Positions 25,196 to 36,874 of a stretch of 64,000 bases of DNA are shown in pieces. Every line of letters starts with the position of its first letter. The first letter of the stretch is position 1. Source of the stretch: Chionoecetes opilio. Its lineage: Eukaryota > Arthropoda > Malacostraca > Decapoda > Majidae. Made by a program: the position numbers and the translations under genes. The notes below the pieces were generated by a model. That model did not search any database and was not told where the DNA came from. It saw only the letters and a list, made by a program, of their open reading frames with translations. The stretch lies in contig JACEEZ010002682.1 in assembly GCA_016584305.1 (NCBI GenBank), positions 312,501 to 376,500 on the forward strand, in the 5' to 3' direction.

Positions 25196-25463
25196 TCGTT
25201 ACTACTACTTACTCCCGTTTTTTATATTTTTTTCCGCTTGTCGTTTAGTAGCATCATTCTTTCCCCTACCTACCAGTCCTTTCTCCATTCTGTGTGGTTA
25301 CAAGTTTTTCTTTTCCTTTTTTTCCCCCTTTATCCCATTCATTCTTCCTGACTTGTTTTGGTATTTTTATAATTTTGTTTTCTTTCTTCCTTCATTCATT
25401 CATCATGTTTTGTACCGACGCAGTATAATCAATTAATTTTATAAGCCCTTTATTTTTTCATGT

Positions 25464-25466
<3 letters not shown>

Positions 25467-25559
<93 letters not shown>
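25467..25559. repeat. (CT)46 microsatellite
   Basis: Uninterrupted CT run. Confidence 0.95.
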
Positions 25560-25560
<1 letters not shown>

Positions 25561-25731
25561 TTTTCAGTACTCTTGTATTCATATAGTAGAATTTTTAGGT
25601 TACAAAAAAGGGGTCGAAAGTTTTGATACATTGAAATTTACGCTCCTTCGAAATTTTTGTTTTGTTTTTTGTAACTGCAGAAAACAACAAACAGATCTTG
25701 AAACGAAACCTAACAAGCTTTCCTGATTCAT

Positions 25732-25734
<3 letters not shown>

Positions 25735-25782
<48 letters not shown>

Positions 25783-26141
25783 AGTAACAGGATGTCGTCT
25801 TGTGTACTGAGAAGAGCATCGGTTGGTTTAGTGGGATCCTAGGGGATGGGAAGGATGATGGGAAGGATGATGGAGAGGAGGAGGTTGTGGAGATGAAGTC
25901 AGCTGGTGTTGGAATAGGAGTAAGTAGCTGAGAGAGAGAGAGAGAGAGAGATTGTGATTGTGTTGTGGGTAGCGTTGGAGGGTGAGGAGGAGGATGAAGA
26001 GGAAGGAGATGACCAGGGCGGCAAAGGTTGGGTCCAGGAGGAAGGGGGGTGACGGGAAGGCAGTTGCGGTTTTAGAAGAAGAGGAGGTGATGGCGGCGGT
26101 GTGGTCAAGAGTGTGGGGGTCAACCTTTGAAGATATTTCCC

Positions 26142-26175
<34 letters not shown>
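25735..26175. repeat. (GA)n runs and (CT)n run around purine-rich DNA
   Basis: GA runs at about 25,735-25,779 and 25,930-25,950, purine-rich GGAGGA sequence between, and a CT run at about 26,143-26,174. Confidence 0.75.
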
Positions 26176-26177
<2 letters not shown>

Positions 26178-26880
26178 CCGACCCACCGCCACCACAAAAA
26201 AAGATATTAAAATAACAAAAGCGTAAACTCATGAACCATTTACATTGGCCCGTGTTCCTCCCGCGGCAAGGTAAGGAGAAGGAGGAGGAGGCCTAATTCG
26301 GCTGGATCTTCGTACTGCAGTCTTGGGGTTCTGTGGCCACTGGCGGCGGGAAGTGTGTGTATGTATGTAGCTCGGGCGAGTCCTCAGTTGCCATCACTTC
26401 GACCTACCCTCACATTTCATCCAATATCTCGCTTATTTGGAGTGTTTACCTGCCTCACACCAGCTATTATGACTCTATATGAATTAAGGTATCAGCTGAA
26501 GGCTTGTGGATATTGTAGGTGGCGGGGGAAGTGAGAAAAAGGACGATGAAATGTGAGAGAAGTAGGTAGGAGGGAGTGTGGCCGCCATGGCAGTCGGTGG
26601 TATACGGTACTCTCGCTCTCACCTCCCTGCCCTCCTGGCACCACCCGCGGAGCTCAACGTCGCGATCACACCCCGCTCACCGCCACCATCACAGCCTGAA
26701 ATCCCCTCCCTTCTCTCTCTCTCTCTCTCTCTCTGATAACCTTCCAACCGTTCATCCTACTCTTCCGTCATTATCACTTCTCCTCCTCTTCTGTTATTAC
26801 TGATCCTCCTCCTTCTCATCTGTTATTGGGAGTTGCTGCAGACAAGACTGAAGGCTAGTTCCCACGCCAACTTGCAAGCT
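26176..26880. other. Complex, partly GC-rich DNA without a proven gene
   Basis: 26,240-26,420 and 26,570-26,720 contain GC-rich, CpG-bearing sequence (for example CCCGCGGCAAG followed by GTAAGG at about 26,272). This could be an upstream exon and donor, but no reading frame or partner is supported. Confidence 0.3.
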
Positions 26881-27040
26881 TCTCCTCTCCCTCCTCCTCT
26901 TCCCTCTTCACCTCCTCCTCCTCCTCCTCCTCCTCCTCCCTCTTCACCTCCTCCCCCCCTTCACCTCCTCCTCCTGTCTGCGTTTCACAACCATCACCGT
27001 AATCAGAGAAGCAGTAAAAAGGATTAAGAATAACATGATA

Positions 27041-27133
<93 letters not shown>

Positions 27134-27160
27134 TATATATATATATATTAATATATATTA
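27041..27160. repeat. (CA)n-(TA)n compound microsatellite
   Basis: CA run at 27,041-27,066 followed by TA runs with AATATATT interruptions to about 27,160. Confidence 0.92.
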
Positions 27161-27665
27161 CAAAGCTCTTATTTCTATTTATTCATTCCTATCCATTCCT
27201 TCACCTATTATTCCTCTCATCTTAAAATCCTTGAAAACTTACAAAAAAATATGTTTAAAACGTATTAAGAACGAATAAAAAATATTGCATGTGGAATGAA
27301 GAAATATTGTTATTGTTGTTTGGGGCGCTGGTGGCGAGGGAGGGAGACAGCGGCTGGGGGAGGGGGAGGTGGGGGTCGAGGGTGACGAAGTGGTGGGGAA
27401 GAAAACCGGTCAGGGCGGGGCGGGTCGTGCCGGGGTTGGGGTGGAGGGGGAGGGGGAGGGGAAGGAAGGGCTGGCAAGGAGTGAGTGAGGGCAGCCCAGG
27501 TGGACATGTCATTAGAATCACTGAGAGAGAGAGAGGTGGAGAGAATGTTTTAGCAGAAATTGTGACCTGTTTCTGCTCATCCTATTACTATTACTACACG
27601 TCATTTCCCCGTCATGCAGTAAAGAATAAGGATGAGGAGTATGTGGAGGTGAGGAAGTAAACCCA

Positions 27666-27795
27666 GAGAGAGAGAATAGTAATGCCCGGGATGAAGATGA
27701 AATCAACAAAACAACAAAAACAAGAGGTGGGGAGGAGAGGAACTTTAGGAGAAGGAAATGGATGAGACGAAGGCAAAGGCAGCAGCAGCAGCAAG
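27666..27795 (+). repeat. Dispersed repeat, copy 2 (first copy at 22,093-22,235)
   Basis: Collinear with 22,093-22,235, including AGAATAGTAATGC and a terminal GGCAGCAGCAGC. Both copies start next to short GA runs. Confidence 0.7.
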
Positions 27796-27943
27796 AGGAC
27801 GCCCGAACGTCAGCTTCAAGGCTGGTGGGAGCAGAGGACAGCGTGACGTTTGGGCTCAGGATATGACGTTGTTATGACGTCAGCTTGAGGTCAGGAGAAA
27901 ACGTCCGAGATGGGATTTCACGGAGTTTTTATTTTCCTTTTTT

Positions 27944-27948
<5 letters not shown>

Positions 27949-28034
<86 letters not shown>
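27949..28034. repeat. (CT)43 microsatellite
   Basis: CT run preceded by about 12 Ts. Confidence 0.95.
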
Positions 28035-28037
<3 letters not shown>

Positions 28038-28607
28038 GAAGAATGGTAACAGTTTCCTTTCTATTCTTTAGTAGCAGATCGTTATGTTGTCAATAGAGAT
28101 GATAGTAGTAGTGATGGTGGTGGTGTTGCGTGTTGAGTCGTGGGCGGGTGAGTAGGTGGTGTTATCAGTATCAGCGATAATGCAAGGTAATTTCTAGGAA
28201 GTGAGAGGGGGGTGTTGGTCATTCCTCCTCCTACTCCTCCACATCATCATCATCATCAATATTTATCTTTTGTTTCTCAGTTTTACTTCGATCAACTTTC
28301 TATTTCCTCCTCCTGCAGTATCAATTCCCCTTCCCCTGCTGGACGGAACCAACACCACAGCCAGCCGGGGCGTCACGCGCGGGCGGGGTCACCCAAGAGC
28401 TGTGTGTGTGTGTGTGTTGCCAGCCAGGTGCGTTCGCCAGCCTCCTTCCTCCTGCCCTTCTTTCTCTTTTCTTTTCTTAGTATTTGTTAGTTTGCAGATA
28501 ATTTGACTACAATTTTTATTTTTGTTTGTTTATGTTATTTGTGCTGTATCCGTCATCATCGTTATCAATATGCACTTAAACTAATCAATAAAAATGCGAT
28601 CACCGTG

Positions 28608-28610
<3 letters not shown>

Positions 28611-28642
<32 letters not shown>

Positions 28643-28964
28643 GCACAGGTGGAGAAGTATCACTCAGGTGGGAGACGAAGGTTGTTGCTTCAGAAAGTGG
28701 CGGGGAGGGAAGGGTAGAGGGGGGGGGATGTCACGGTGGTGTGGTGTGACAGAAGTGATGGATTTAGTGGTGGTGATAGTGGCTGATTCCACCACCACCA
28801 CTACCATCATCACATCTACTACTGCTACTGGTTCTAATTCATGATGTAGAGAGAAGGAAGAGGAAGATGATTGAAATACATAGATATGGAAGGATGCATC
28901 ATAGAGAGAGAGAGAGAGAGAGAGGCCGAGCAGTCGTGACCATAACGGTACTGCTGCCTCCCCC

Positions 28965-29016
<52 letters not shown>

Positions 29017-29060
29017 CCTTCCCTCTCCATTGGATCGAGAGAGAGAGAGAGAGAGGTGTC
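28611..29060. repeat. (GA)/(CT) microsatellite cluster
   Basis: GA at about 28,612-28,638, GA at about 28,903-28,923, CT at about 28,970-29,012 and GA at about 29,037-29,055. Confidence 0.85.
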
Positions 29061-29217
29061 GTGGGCGTGAGGTATGGAAGGTGTAGAGAGGTGTGGAAGT
29101 GTGGACTGACGTGGGCGGGAACGGGGACTTTCAGGTGTGTGGGCGTTGGTCTTGGGCGGGTGGGTGGTGGGTGATGTTGCTGGGTGTAACTTTGTGGATT
29201 TTTGGGTGGGCTGGGTG

Positions 29218-29219
<2 letters not shown>

Positions 29220-29266
<47 letters not shown>

Positions 29267-29280
29267 TGGTAGTAGTAATG
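29220..29280. repeat. (AGT)n microsatellite
   Basis: Run of AGT with GGT borders. Confidence 0.85.
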
Positions 29281-30700
29281 AGAAAGTGAGTGGAGAGAGG
29301 TTGATGTTTTGTTTGGTAATAAAAGGTAATGTGAGAAGAAGAGGAGGAGGAATATAAGGATGAAGAAGAGGTGGAGGAGGAGGAAGCAAAAGTAGGATGA
29401 AGGCCAAAACAGAAAATAACACGAAATCATAAAAAAAAATTATATTCCATGCAAACTTAGAGCAAAAAAGAGAGAATAAGTTAATATACAGAAGAAAATG
29501 GAAGGTTATAGATCGAAAATAAAAATAGTATAGAAAACAAAACAAATATACAGTGATAGGAGAGGGGAAGGAGGTGGTAGTGGTGGTGGTGGTAGTAGGT
29601 AGTCTTGGTAAGTCCTTGTTTGTTCCCACCTCTCCCCCCACCACCACCACCCACTCCTTCCCTTCCCACCAACACCAATACGCAGATCCGGGAAGGGAGT
29701 GGAGGTGACGAAGGTGGTGTTATGTAGTGGTGATTTGTGTGGGTGGGTGTGGTGGGACAGAGGCAGATGTTTTGGGGGGTTGGGGCAGGTGTGTGTGTGT
29801 TGGGGAGGGAGGGACAGATGTGTAAGAGGGATTGATGAGGAAGAAGGGGTTAGAAGTCCAGGTGTGTGTGTGCGTGTGTGTGTGGATAAAGGAAGGAAGG
29901 ATGGGTGGGTGGTCACTAGCCAGCTGCAGAGAGAGAAATGATGGGGTAGGGAGGCCAGCAGCAGCGGTGGTGAGGGTGGTGGTGGTAACATGAAGAAGGT
30001 CATTACTAAAGAGTCGAAATGTAAGAAGTGTTGGTAGTGGAGGAGGAGGCGGCGGGTAGCTAGACTAGAGACAGGGCATCAGGAGGTGGTAGGATGGAGG
30101 AGGGACTACACAAGGTCAGGATAAAGGGACTGCTACCCACCCACACACTTGCTACCTCCACCACAATCACCAAACAACAACAACAACAAGTCTATCATCA
30201 GCCTCCTTTCCCTCACTCTTCTCTGGTAGCTAGCTTGATCCTCTTAACAACCCCACACACCATTAACAAACACCTCAGCCTGTGTTGTACCTTCCATCCC
30301 TCCTCTCCTGAAGCGTACACACGCCCTTGCTATCCTACGCCCTATCACTCCCCAGTTCGATCCCCACTCACAGCTCCTGAGTTCATTCTGGCGTGGTGTC
30401 AATTTTTGTATAATCATTAATCAACAACCTCGCTGTTCACAGGATGCCAATATCTTATCCTTAGGTGAGAGACATGCACTGTTCTATGTATCTGAGTAGT
30501 CCTCCTGTTATTCTTACTCGAACCACCGAGCGCAGGAGTAGGAAGAGAAGGAGAAGAAGAGAGGGCAGGGCGTTGGCGTTAGTCCTGGCTCCAGTTGCCT
30601 GGTGGTGGTAAATGTTCACTCCTAAAAGACTGAAAAGTTGCCAGAGCTCGCTACTGTATACCACCAATACCACCTAACATCCTATTACATCCTTCTATCC
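29281..30700. other. Purine-rich then mixed DNA without a supported gene
   Basis: GGT/GTG-rich to about 30,060, then mixed sequence. No exon with matching splice sites was seen until 30,714. Confidence 0.45.
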
Positions 30701-30713
30701 TTCCCCTTTATAG

Positions 30714-30816
30714 CGTTACCTAAGGAGCTTTTAAGTAGCAAAGAACCTCCTGTCGTCACCACCACTCATCACACCACCAGCGAACCATTGTGTGTTGATC
30801 GGTGTGATGTGGCGAG
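30714..30816 (+). CDS. Candidate 103-bp exon
   Basis: Acceptor with a good pyrimidine tract (CCTTCCCCTTTATAG) at 30,713. The exon body is open in one frame (LPKELLSSKEPPVV and SEPLCVDRCDVA are readable) and ends at AG|GTGAGT at 30,817, a near-consensus donor. Phase 1 in, phase 2 out. It may be an upstream mam exon, an exon of another gene or chance. No function assigned. Confidence 0.28.
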
Positions 30817-31029
30817 GTGAGTGAGGCTTCTTCGCGGTGTCTCTGAGGCGGGGTCTCCCAACACCGCTCTCTCTCTCGGTTCACTGGGCTGCCTCCCGAT
30901 CACCACTTCGCTTCCCCACCCACGCCGCTCCTTCCCTTCTCTCCCCCTCTCGCTCCTCTCCCCCTCATTAGTCCTACATTTTGGTCGCCTCCTCTTTGCC
31001 TGCTCCGAGAGAGAGAGAGAGGCACTTGA

Positions 31030-31033
<4 letters not shown>

Positions 31034-31109
<76 letters not shown>
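31034..31109. repeat. (CT)38 microsatellite
   Basis: Uninterrupted CT run. Confidence 0.95.
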
Positions 31110-31112
<3 letters not shown>

Positions 31113-31373
31113 TCTGCATAAACTATCATCATTAGGGTTTTGCCATTTTTTCCAACTTCATAGGGGAAGTTTCTTACATCATCATCACCTTCATCATGAT
31201 CATCAACAGCAGCAGCAGCTAGTGTTCGCTTATTAACTATTTTTTTCCTTTTTTTTATGGGGCAAGGTTTCTGCGTGAATGTGGAAGTGAAAGGGAGTGG
31301 GAGTGAAGCAGCGGTGACGAGACAGAGAGAGAGATACTGACTTACCTATTTTCGTTATACGGTGATGGTGGTG

Positions 31374-31480
31374 ATGATAGTTGATGTGTGTGTATGTATG
31401 AATGTATCCTGTAATCATATCCTGTAAGAATATTTGATAGTTGATGTGTGTGTATGTATGTATGTATAGTCAATCATATC
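31374..31480 (+). repeat. Tandem duplication of about 57 bp
   Basis: GATAGTTGATGTGTGTGTAT and the following AATCATATCCTGTA occur twice (from about 31,376 and 31,434). The second copy ends at the TA target site of the MITE at 31,486. Confidence 0.75.
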
Positions 31481-31485
31481 CTGTA

Positions 31486-31958
31486 CCGTAGATAACAGTA
31501 AAGTCGCCACCTGCAGTCATGTCGCCAGCCGCCAAATATTACGAATTATAGCATCACTACTGATTTTTATGTGCCACTGAAGATGATACACAGTAGTTTA
31601 TATCATGACTGTATAATCTACCCTGTTTCAGCGTGGTTTTATGCTTTGTAGCTGCAAGCATAGACAGTTTCAAATTTCACTACGCGTTTTTTTTTAGGCG
31701 ACGACGACAGCGGTACGACACTCAGTAAATAAACACTAAATGGCGACTTCACTGTTGGTAGCCACTTTGTAGATATTTTTGTAATTTGTTCATTTATAGC
31801 CATAATATGACACAGATGAAGACACAAAATGACACAGACTCCAGATAGCCCCTTCTAACTTTCCTGAAATCATGGATGTAGAAATGTAAGTATTAACGCC
31901 ACCACACGTCTGTAAACAGAAAAAAAAGTTGTCCTGGCGACTTTACTGTTATCTACGG
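31486..31958. mobile_element. TA-flanked MITE (Tc1/mariner-type ends)
   Basis: The ends are inverted repeats of about 25 bp, beginning CCGTAGATAACAGTAAAGTC, with TA on both sides (31484-31485, 31959-31960). 473 bp, no transposase. A TA duplication is typical of Tc1/mariner elements; the superfamily is inferred from that alone. An internal ~50 bp (31,838-31,888) recurs inverted at 33,073-33,123. Confidence 0.78.
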
Positions 31959-31982
31959 TAAGAGTAACTGGTGCAGATTTTT

Positions 31983-32090
<108 letters not shown>

Positions 32091-32276
32091 GACATTGGAT
32101 CAGCTACATCATCTTATCATAATCACCATCCTAGTTATTTTCCTCCCACCCAGCACCTCTGTTAAATGGACAGTCTAATCATTAATGGGAGGGTATATAT
32201 ACCTTATATTTGTGAGGTCAGTTATCTGGAGAAAATTCTTAATTAAATTAGGTCTCACTCAAACTTCTTGCGCGCT

Positions 32277-32278
<2 letters not shown>

Positions 32279-32333
<55 letters not shown>
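32279..32333. repeat. (CA)27 microsatellite
   Basis: CA run preceded by GCGCTCGCG. Confidence 0.95.
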
Positions 32334-32334
<1 letters not shown>

Positions 32335-32689
32335 AGAGGATCACATAAATTAAAAAAAGTGAGAAATATGTATGCAATGTTAGCAAATAAGAGAGTAGCC
32401 TTCACAACCTATGTAGATGAAGAAATAGTAAGAAGAATCATGACATCTTCTATAATAATATAAGCGAAAGTGTGTCTGTCTGTCTGTCTGTCTGTGTGTG
32501 TGTGTGTGTGTGGTATAGGTTCCGCCCCCCGTGGCGCAAACACCTCATATGGCACATTTTTGGAATCAGGTTGACCAGGGGAAGGTCATAAGCCCACTTA
32601 TGAGATGATCCGATCACTTATTTTTTTAATTTTTTTAGCAGCCTATTAGCGAGAATTATGAAAACAAAAGTGGGTTGCGAGAATTGAGG

Positions 32690-33065
32690 AAGCCTTGATG
32701 TAGGGTGATGGGTAATGGGTGAGTGAATGGGTGGGGTGATGGGTAATGGGTGTGGGGTGATGGGTGAGTGAATGGGTGGGGGGTGATGGGTGAGGGAATA
32801 GGTGGGGGGTGATGGGTAATGGGTGAGTGAATGGGTTGGGTGATGGGTAATGGGTGTGGGGTGATGGGTGAGTGAATGGGTGGGGGGTGATGGGTGAGGG
32901 AATAGGTGGGGGGTGATGGGTAATGGGTGAGTGAATGGGTGTGTGGTGATAGGTAATGGGTGGGGGGTGGGGGTAATGGGTGAGTGAATGGGTGGGGGGT
33001 GATGGGTAATGGGTGAGTGAATGGGTGGGGGGTGATGGGTAATGGGTGAGTGAATGGGTGGGGGG
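32690..33065 (+). repeat. GGGTGATGGGTAATGGGTGA minisatellite inside the Helitron
   Basis: Units of GTGATGGGTAATGGGTGAGT with GAATGGGTGG, roughly 33-60 bp higher-order period, 8-10 copies. The Pro/His/Thr-rich minus-strand frames are repeat artefacts. Confidence 0.9.
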
Positions 33066-33127
33066 AATACATACATTTCTACATCCATTATTTCAGGAAA
33101 GTTAGAAGGGGCTATCTGGAGAGTCCA

Positions 33128-33240
33128 TGTTTGGTGGGCCTTCGGCCCACCAAACATGGACTCTCCAAGACCAAACTCACCAAACTTTTGGTGGGCCGAA
33201 GGCCCACCAAACACATGTGGTGGGCCGAAGGCCCACCAAT
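33128..33240. repeat. Three GGTGGGCC-TTCGGCCCACC palindromes
   Basis: TTGGTGGGCCTTCGGCCCACC near 33,130, then TGGTGGGCCGAAGGCCCACC near 33,189 and 33,219. Each can fold into a stem of 9 or more bp with a short loop. They may represent successive 3' hairpins or terminal variants of the Helitron. Confidence 0.75.
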
Positions 33241-33475
33241 AGCCCTCCGCAGGAGCTAGCCAAAAAGTCCGCCCGGAGGGCGGCTTTGCGGCTAGTCATT
33301 CATAAGACCCTCATTGGGATATGTAGGAACCCGCGTTTGAAGATTCATATGAAGCTACGTAGGGAAAGTACACAGAGTAGCAACAAGATAGATACCAACT
33401 CTCAGAAACCAAAGCTATGAAGAAATTAAAGAAAAAAATTGTTAGTTATTTAAAGTTAAAAAGTTAGTTATTTAA

Positions 33476-33800
33476 AGTTAGTTGAAGTTCGAGGACAGAA
33501 AGAAGAGAGGAGACATGATTATGGTGTGCATAGGTGTAACAGAAAAAGAATGAATGCAGAAAACCTATGTATTTCAACAAAGGTTCAACGCTAAGAGGGC
33601 ATGGCAAGAAATGTTACAAAGAGGAGAGGCGTCAGGGAGGTGCAAGAGTAGTAGCCAAAAAAGAGCAATAGATCTGTGGAATGCATTATCAAAGGCATTA
33701 GTGTGTGCAAACTATACTGATATTTAAAGAAGAGTACATTAGCTACTGTATTAGTATTCAGTATTAAAAAGACGACACTTTACGAGCTTGACAAATCTCG
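33476..33800 (+). mobile_element. LINE 3' end remnant
   Basis: Conceptual translation gives LKFEDRKKRGDMIMV, matching the L-x-x-RR-x-RGDMI pattern near the C-terminus of CR1/jockey-group reverse transcriptases. After a frame shift comes QKRAIDLWNALSKALV, which fits the usual closing W-N-x-L motif. Stops and shifts make it a dead fragment. Subfamily not determined. Confidence 0.45.
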
Positions 33801-33833
33801 TAAATGTATATGAATAGGTGAATACAAATAATT

Positions 33834-33835
<2 letters not shown>

Positions 33836-33901
<66 letters not shown>
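33836..33901. repeat. (CA)33 microsatellite
   Basis: Uninterrupted CA run. Confidence 0.95.
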
Positions 33902-33902
<1 letters not shown>

Positions 33903-35960
33903 AGCACTTAGTTGTATTCAAAGAAGTAACAAAAAGAAGTATTTGAAGTCTTTACCTCTTGATACATAAGTAGAGGGATAAGGAAAGCCATGTAAGAAAT
34001 GCAGTTTGGAGTAGATAGGTTAGAGGCAGTGGAAGCGAGCCTGTGGTGGGCGTAATAGTAATGGCAATGGTGGTGGTGGTGGCAGTCTGCAGAGTAGTGA
34101 AGGGCCACTATAGATAAGAGTTTGTTGTGTATGCCAGTCTTATCTCGGCTCCACACCCTGCCTCACACCTTGCTCAGTTGCACAGGTTTTATGAGTTGGC
34201 AGTAAGTATTTGTCTCATTTTCCTTCTCATTCCTCACCTTCACTTCCACCTGTTGGGTTTTCCTGGTCCTCTCTCACTCCTATTCTCTTTTTAGTTCCAC
34301 TTTTTAGCAGTTGTCATTGTCATTCTCCCTTTTCTAGAAGTAACGTCTGTCATTCCTCTATATTGATTGCAACAAACATTCACTTTTTTCTAAATCAAAC
34401 CTTTCTCTCCCTCTCTCTCTCTCTCTCTTCCATTCACACACAACAGGACATCTTCGAGGACTGTGAATAGAAATACTACCTAATGGAAGCATGACCTTTG
34501 GTTCTGCCAGAGGTCATGAGCACAGGTTGTCGAGGGAGGGGGTGAGGGCGGGTTGGAGGTGATGTGTTGGCGTGGTTTGTGCAGAGGTGGTGATTCAGCG
34601 GCCAATGTTTCCACTACATAGCAGGGGCAGGGAGGCCAAGCTACACTATACCTGCCTTTGTTTTCTAGTGTTTTCTGTCTTTTATTTTGCTTCTGAGACT
34701 CATCATCGATTTTTATTAGAGGTTCTTGGCAGGAGAAGGGTGGAATACATGTGTACGTTCATTCCAATTATAAAGATGCATTTTGTGGATGGCCGTTTGT
34801 TCAGTTCATCACATTAGTGTAAAGAGATTGCAGAGGAAAGGTTGATGAAGAAGTGGGTGATGTGATGATTGAAAGTCCTTGAGAGGTTAAGGGAAAGGAA
34901 CAGCACATCCATCTACATTATTAAGGTCCAGTTCGTTCTGCCAAATACGTGGATGAAAGGATGGTTAGTTAGAGAGATAGATGGATGGTAATACATGGTA
35001 AATACATACATACATAGATTAGATACAAATATGGTTAGGTAGAGAAATAGATGGATAGTGTGGTAGATTGAGGCAGTGGTGGATTTGTAGTTCCCACCAT
35101 CCATCCAGACTGCATCATGTTACTGGTTGTCATCCTTGTGTTGCTGTGCTGTTATGAGTAATGTGTGGGGTTAAATGGCTTGTTGAGGGATCATAATTGC
35201 TGCCGTGTGCTTGGTTAATCATTACACACTCAGCCAAAGTATAGACATTACACACTCAGCCAAAGTATAGAAGCTCCCTTACTCAGTACATTATTGGTTG
35301 TAGCAAAGACTACTGTATACAGAGTAGTCTTTGGTGTAGTTGAGTATATTATCAAACTTAATTGTTATAAAGAAACCTTGAAGAAATTACACTTTTATGT
35401 ATCTTTTTGAACAGGCAAAAACATAACTGCTAGTGCCTGAGCAGCAAAATAGTTGATGAGTTGAATTTCTTGTGTCATTTCCTTTCTGTTCCCTGCCTTC
35501 CAGCCTAGAGCCTTTCTGCATCCCTTGGAGGTGGGTGGGGACTCAACCTCATGGAACCCTCTGTACCAAACACTCCTTTCATCTAACACATATTAGTATT
35601 TAAATACATATGTTCTTCAAAACATATTCAGTCGTAAAAGGTCATAACTAGCGATTTATTTATTTTTCATCTGTAATAACTTTTTTGTTTCATTATTTTT
35701 AATGTCATATTCACGGTCTCCATGTTTATCATGCTGTTTATTAGTACTACATACGTACATGTGTGCACTACTATTTATTATGAGTGCCCGTGTAGTGTGT
35801 GACATTTTTACTGTGACAGCTCCATTCAGTTCTCATACTATCATGGTTGACACACAGTAATAAAATTGACATCACATTATGTAATTTGCTGATTCTGCTT
35901 TGACCTTGATACAGTTCAGCATTCATAGATTGTTGGTGACAGTTTTGTGTCATTGTTTCA
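33902..35960. other. Complex DNA upstream of mam; likely intron or promoter-distal
   Basis: Mostly unique sequence. At 34,447 an acceptor-like CACACAACAG is followed by DIFEDCE and a stop, too short to call. 35,223-35,275 has a 29-bp tandem duplication. If mam has upstream non-coding exons, this is intron. Confidence 0.4.
35304..35333. repeat. Short perfect hairpin
   Basis: CAAAGACTACT and its complement AGTAGTCTTTG, 11-bp stem, 8-nt loop. No flanking element recognised. Confidence 0.55.
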
Positions 35961-35961
35961 G

Positions 35962-36625
35962 GTGCAGGAACCATGATGTATGACCGGTGGTGGCAACTTG
36001 GCCTTCTGAAGATGGCTGCGGCCTTGGAGTACACGCCCCCTGTACTGGTGTTCCCACGCGAGCCCCCGAGGTTTCATCTACCTGCCTAGAGCGACCAGCA
36101 CCAGCTGCTGGTCTGCCTGCCCGCCTGGCTGGCCGGCTGGTTGCTGCCACGGCTGCGGGAAACCCTCGGCATATTTCTCAGCCACAGTTTCTCCTGCTCC
36201 TGCTGGCCCAGCTGGCGACAGACCAAGTGCATTACCGCTAACCATGTGATAATGTTGTGCCCTATCCCTGGACCGTCGCTCGGCTGACTTGCCCACACGC
36301 TCCTGGACCTAGTGCAGTTCTGTAGTTGAATCTTAGACTTTATAACCTGCCTTAGCGTGGAGGTGCAGAGTAGTGCGAGTGTGCACCTTGGGAACCTTAG
36401 CACATCTTATGACACGAGGACAAGACCACAGTGTGAGGAGGTGAGGAGGCGTGTGCAAAACGCCCCGTCTCAAACAAAACATTCCACCGAGGGACATTAT
36501 TTTAGCTCTGGGACGGTGGACAAATTGGTTTACGCTGGCTCTTCTTGCGCGGCTCCCGTCATTCCGCCACCGTGGCAGGGGTGGGGGGAGGCACAGCACT
36601 GGCTGGGGGGGCTGCCCCTGATAAT
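35962..36625 (+). other. mam: mam 5' UTR (start of first recognised exon)
   Basis: An acceptor (CATTGTTTCAG, ending 35,961) opens an exon that runs to the donor at 36,875. The first 664 bp are GC-rich and untranslated. Several upstream ATGs occur; the first (35,973) opens a 38-codon frame ending at 36,089. The mam frame has an upstream stop, so 36,626 is the first usable ATG. The acceptor implies at least one further upstream exon and promoter that I could not place. Confidence 0.55.
35973..36089 (+). promoter_or_regulatory. Upstream ORF (38 codons) in the mam leader
   Basis: The first ATG after the acceptor (context AACCATGATG) opens a short frame ending in TAG, far upstream of the mam start. 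If included in the mature leader it would be expected to lower mam translation. Conservation is unknown. Confidence 0.3.
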
Positions 36626-36874
36626 ATGGCCGACTTTCAGCAGGGGAGACAAGTTGTTGTTGATCGTCTGAAGCGTCGCCTGGGCCACTACCGCCAGAAC
36701 CATAACTCCGTCACCTCTCGTTTTGACACCTCCATCCAGACTGTGTACACAGACCAGCAGAAACAGACCGTCTTGTTGAAACAGAGACACATAGAATCGA
36801 AAGCAAAGAAAACCAACAAGAAAACCTCAGAAAATAAGAAGCAGGACAACTCCTCGCTCCTCGCCACCATGGGG
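36626..36874 (+). CDS. mam: mam coding exon 1 (MamL-1 domain)
   Basis: 83 codons from ATG (context ATAATATGG) to donor GTAAGT at 36,875, phase 0. It carries the whole Notch/CSL-contacting helix, including DRLKRRLGHYRQNH, SRFDTSIQTVYTDQQKQTV and a Lys-rich end. Confidence 0.92.

Larger units (their letters stand above)
32446..33295 (+). mobile_element. Non-autonomous Helitron-like element
   Basis: The 5' end reads TCTTCTATAATAATATAAGC with A before it. The 3' end is a hairpin (CCGCCC-gga-GGGCGG, 33,269-33,283), 8 nt, then CTAG (33,292-33,295) followed by T. A 5' TC, a 3' hairpin plus CTRR, insertion between A and T and no target duplication are the Helitron rules. The interior has a TCTG run, a 370-bp minisatellite, an inverted piece of the adjacent MITE and three GGTGGGCC palindromes. 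No Rep/helicase is encoded. Confidence 0.68.

Noticed and set aside
34447..34470. Terminal exon encoding DIFEDCE
   Set aside because: Only eight codons after a microsatellite-derived pyrimidine tract; no upstream partner in phase could be shown.
36357..36671. 104-codon frame overlapping the mam start
   Set aside because: It is in a different frame from the MamL-1 domain, starts within the GC-rich leader and has no recognisable motif; at most a uORF.
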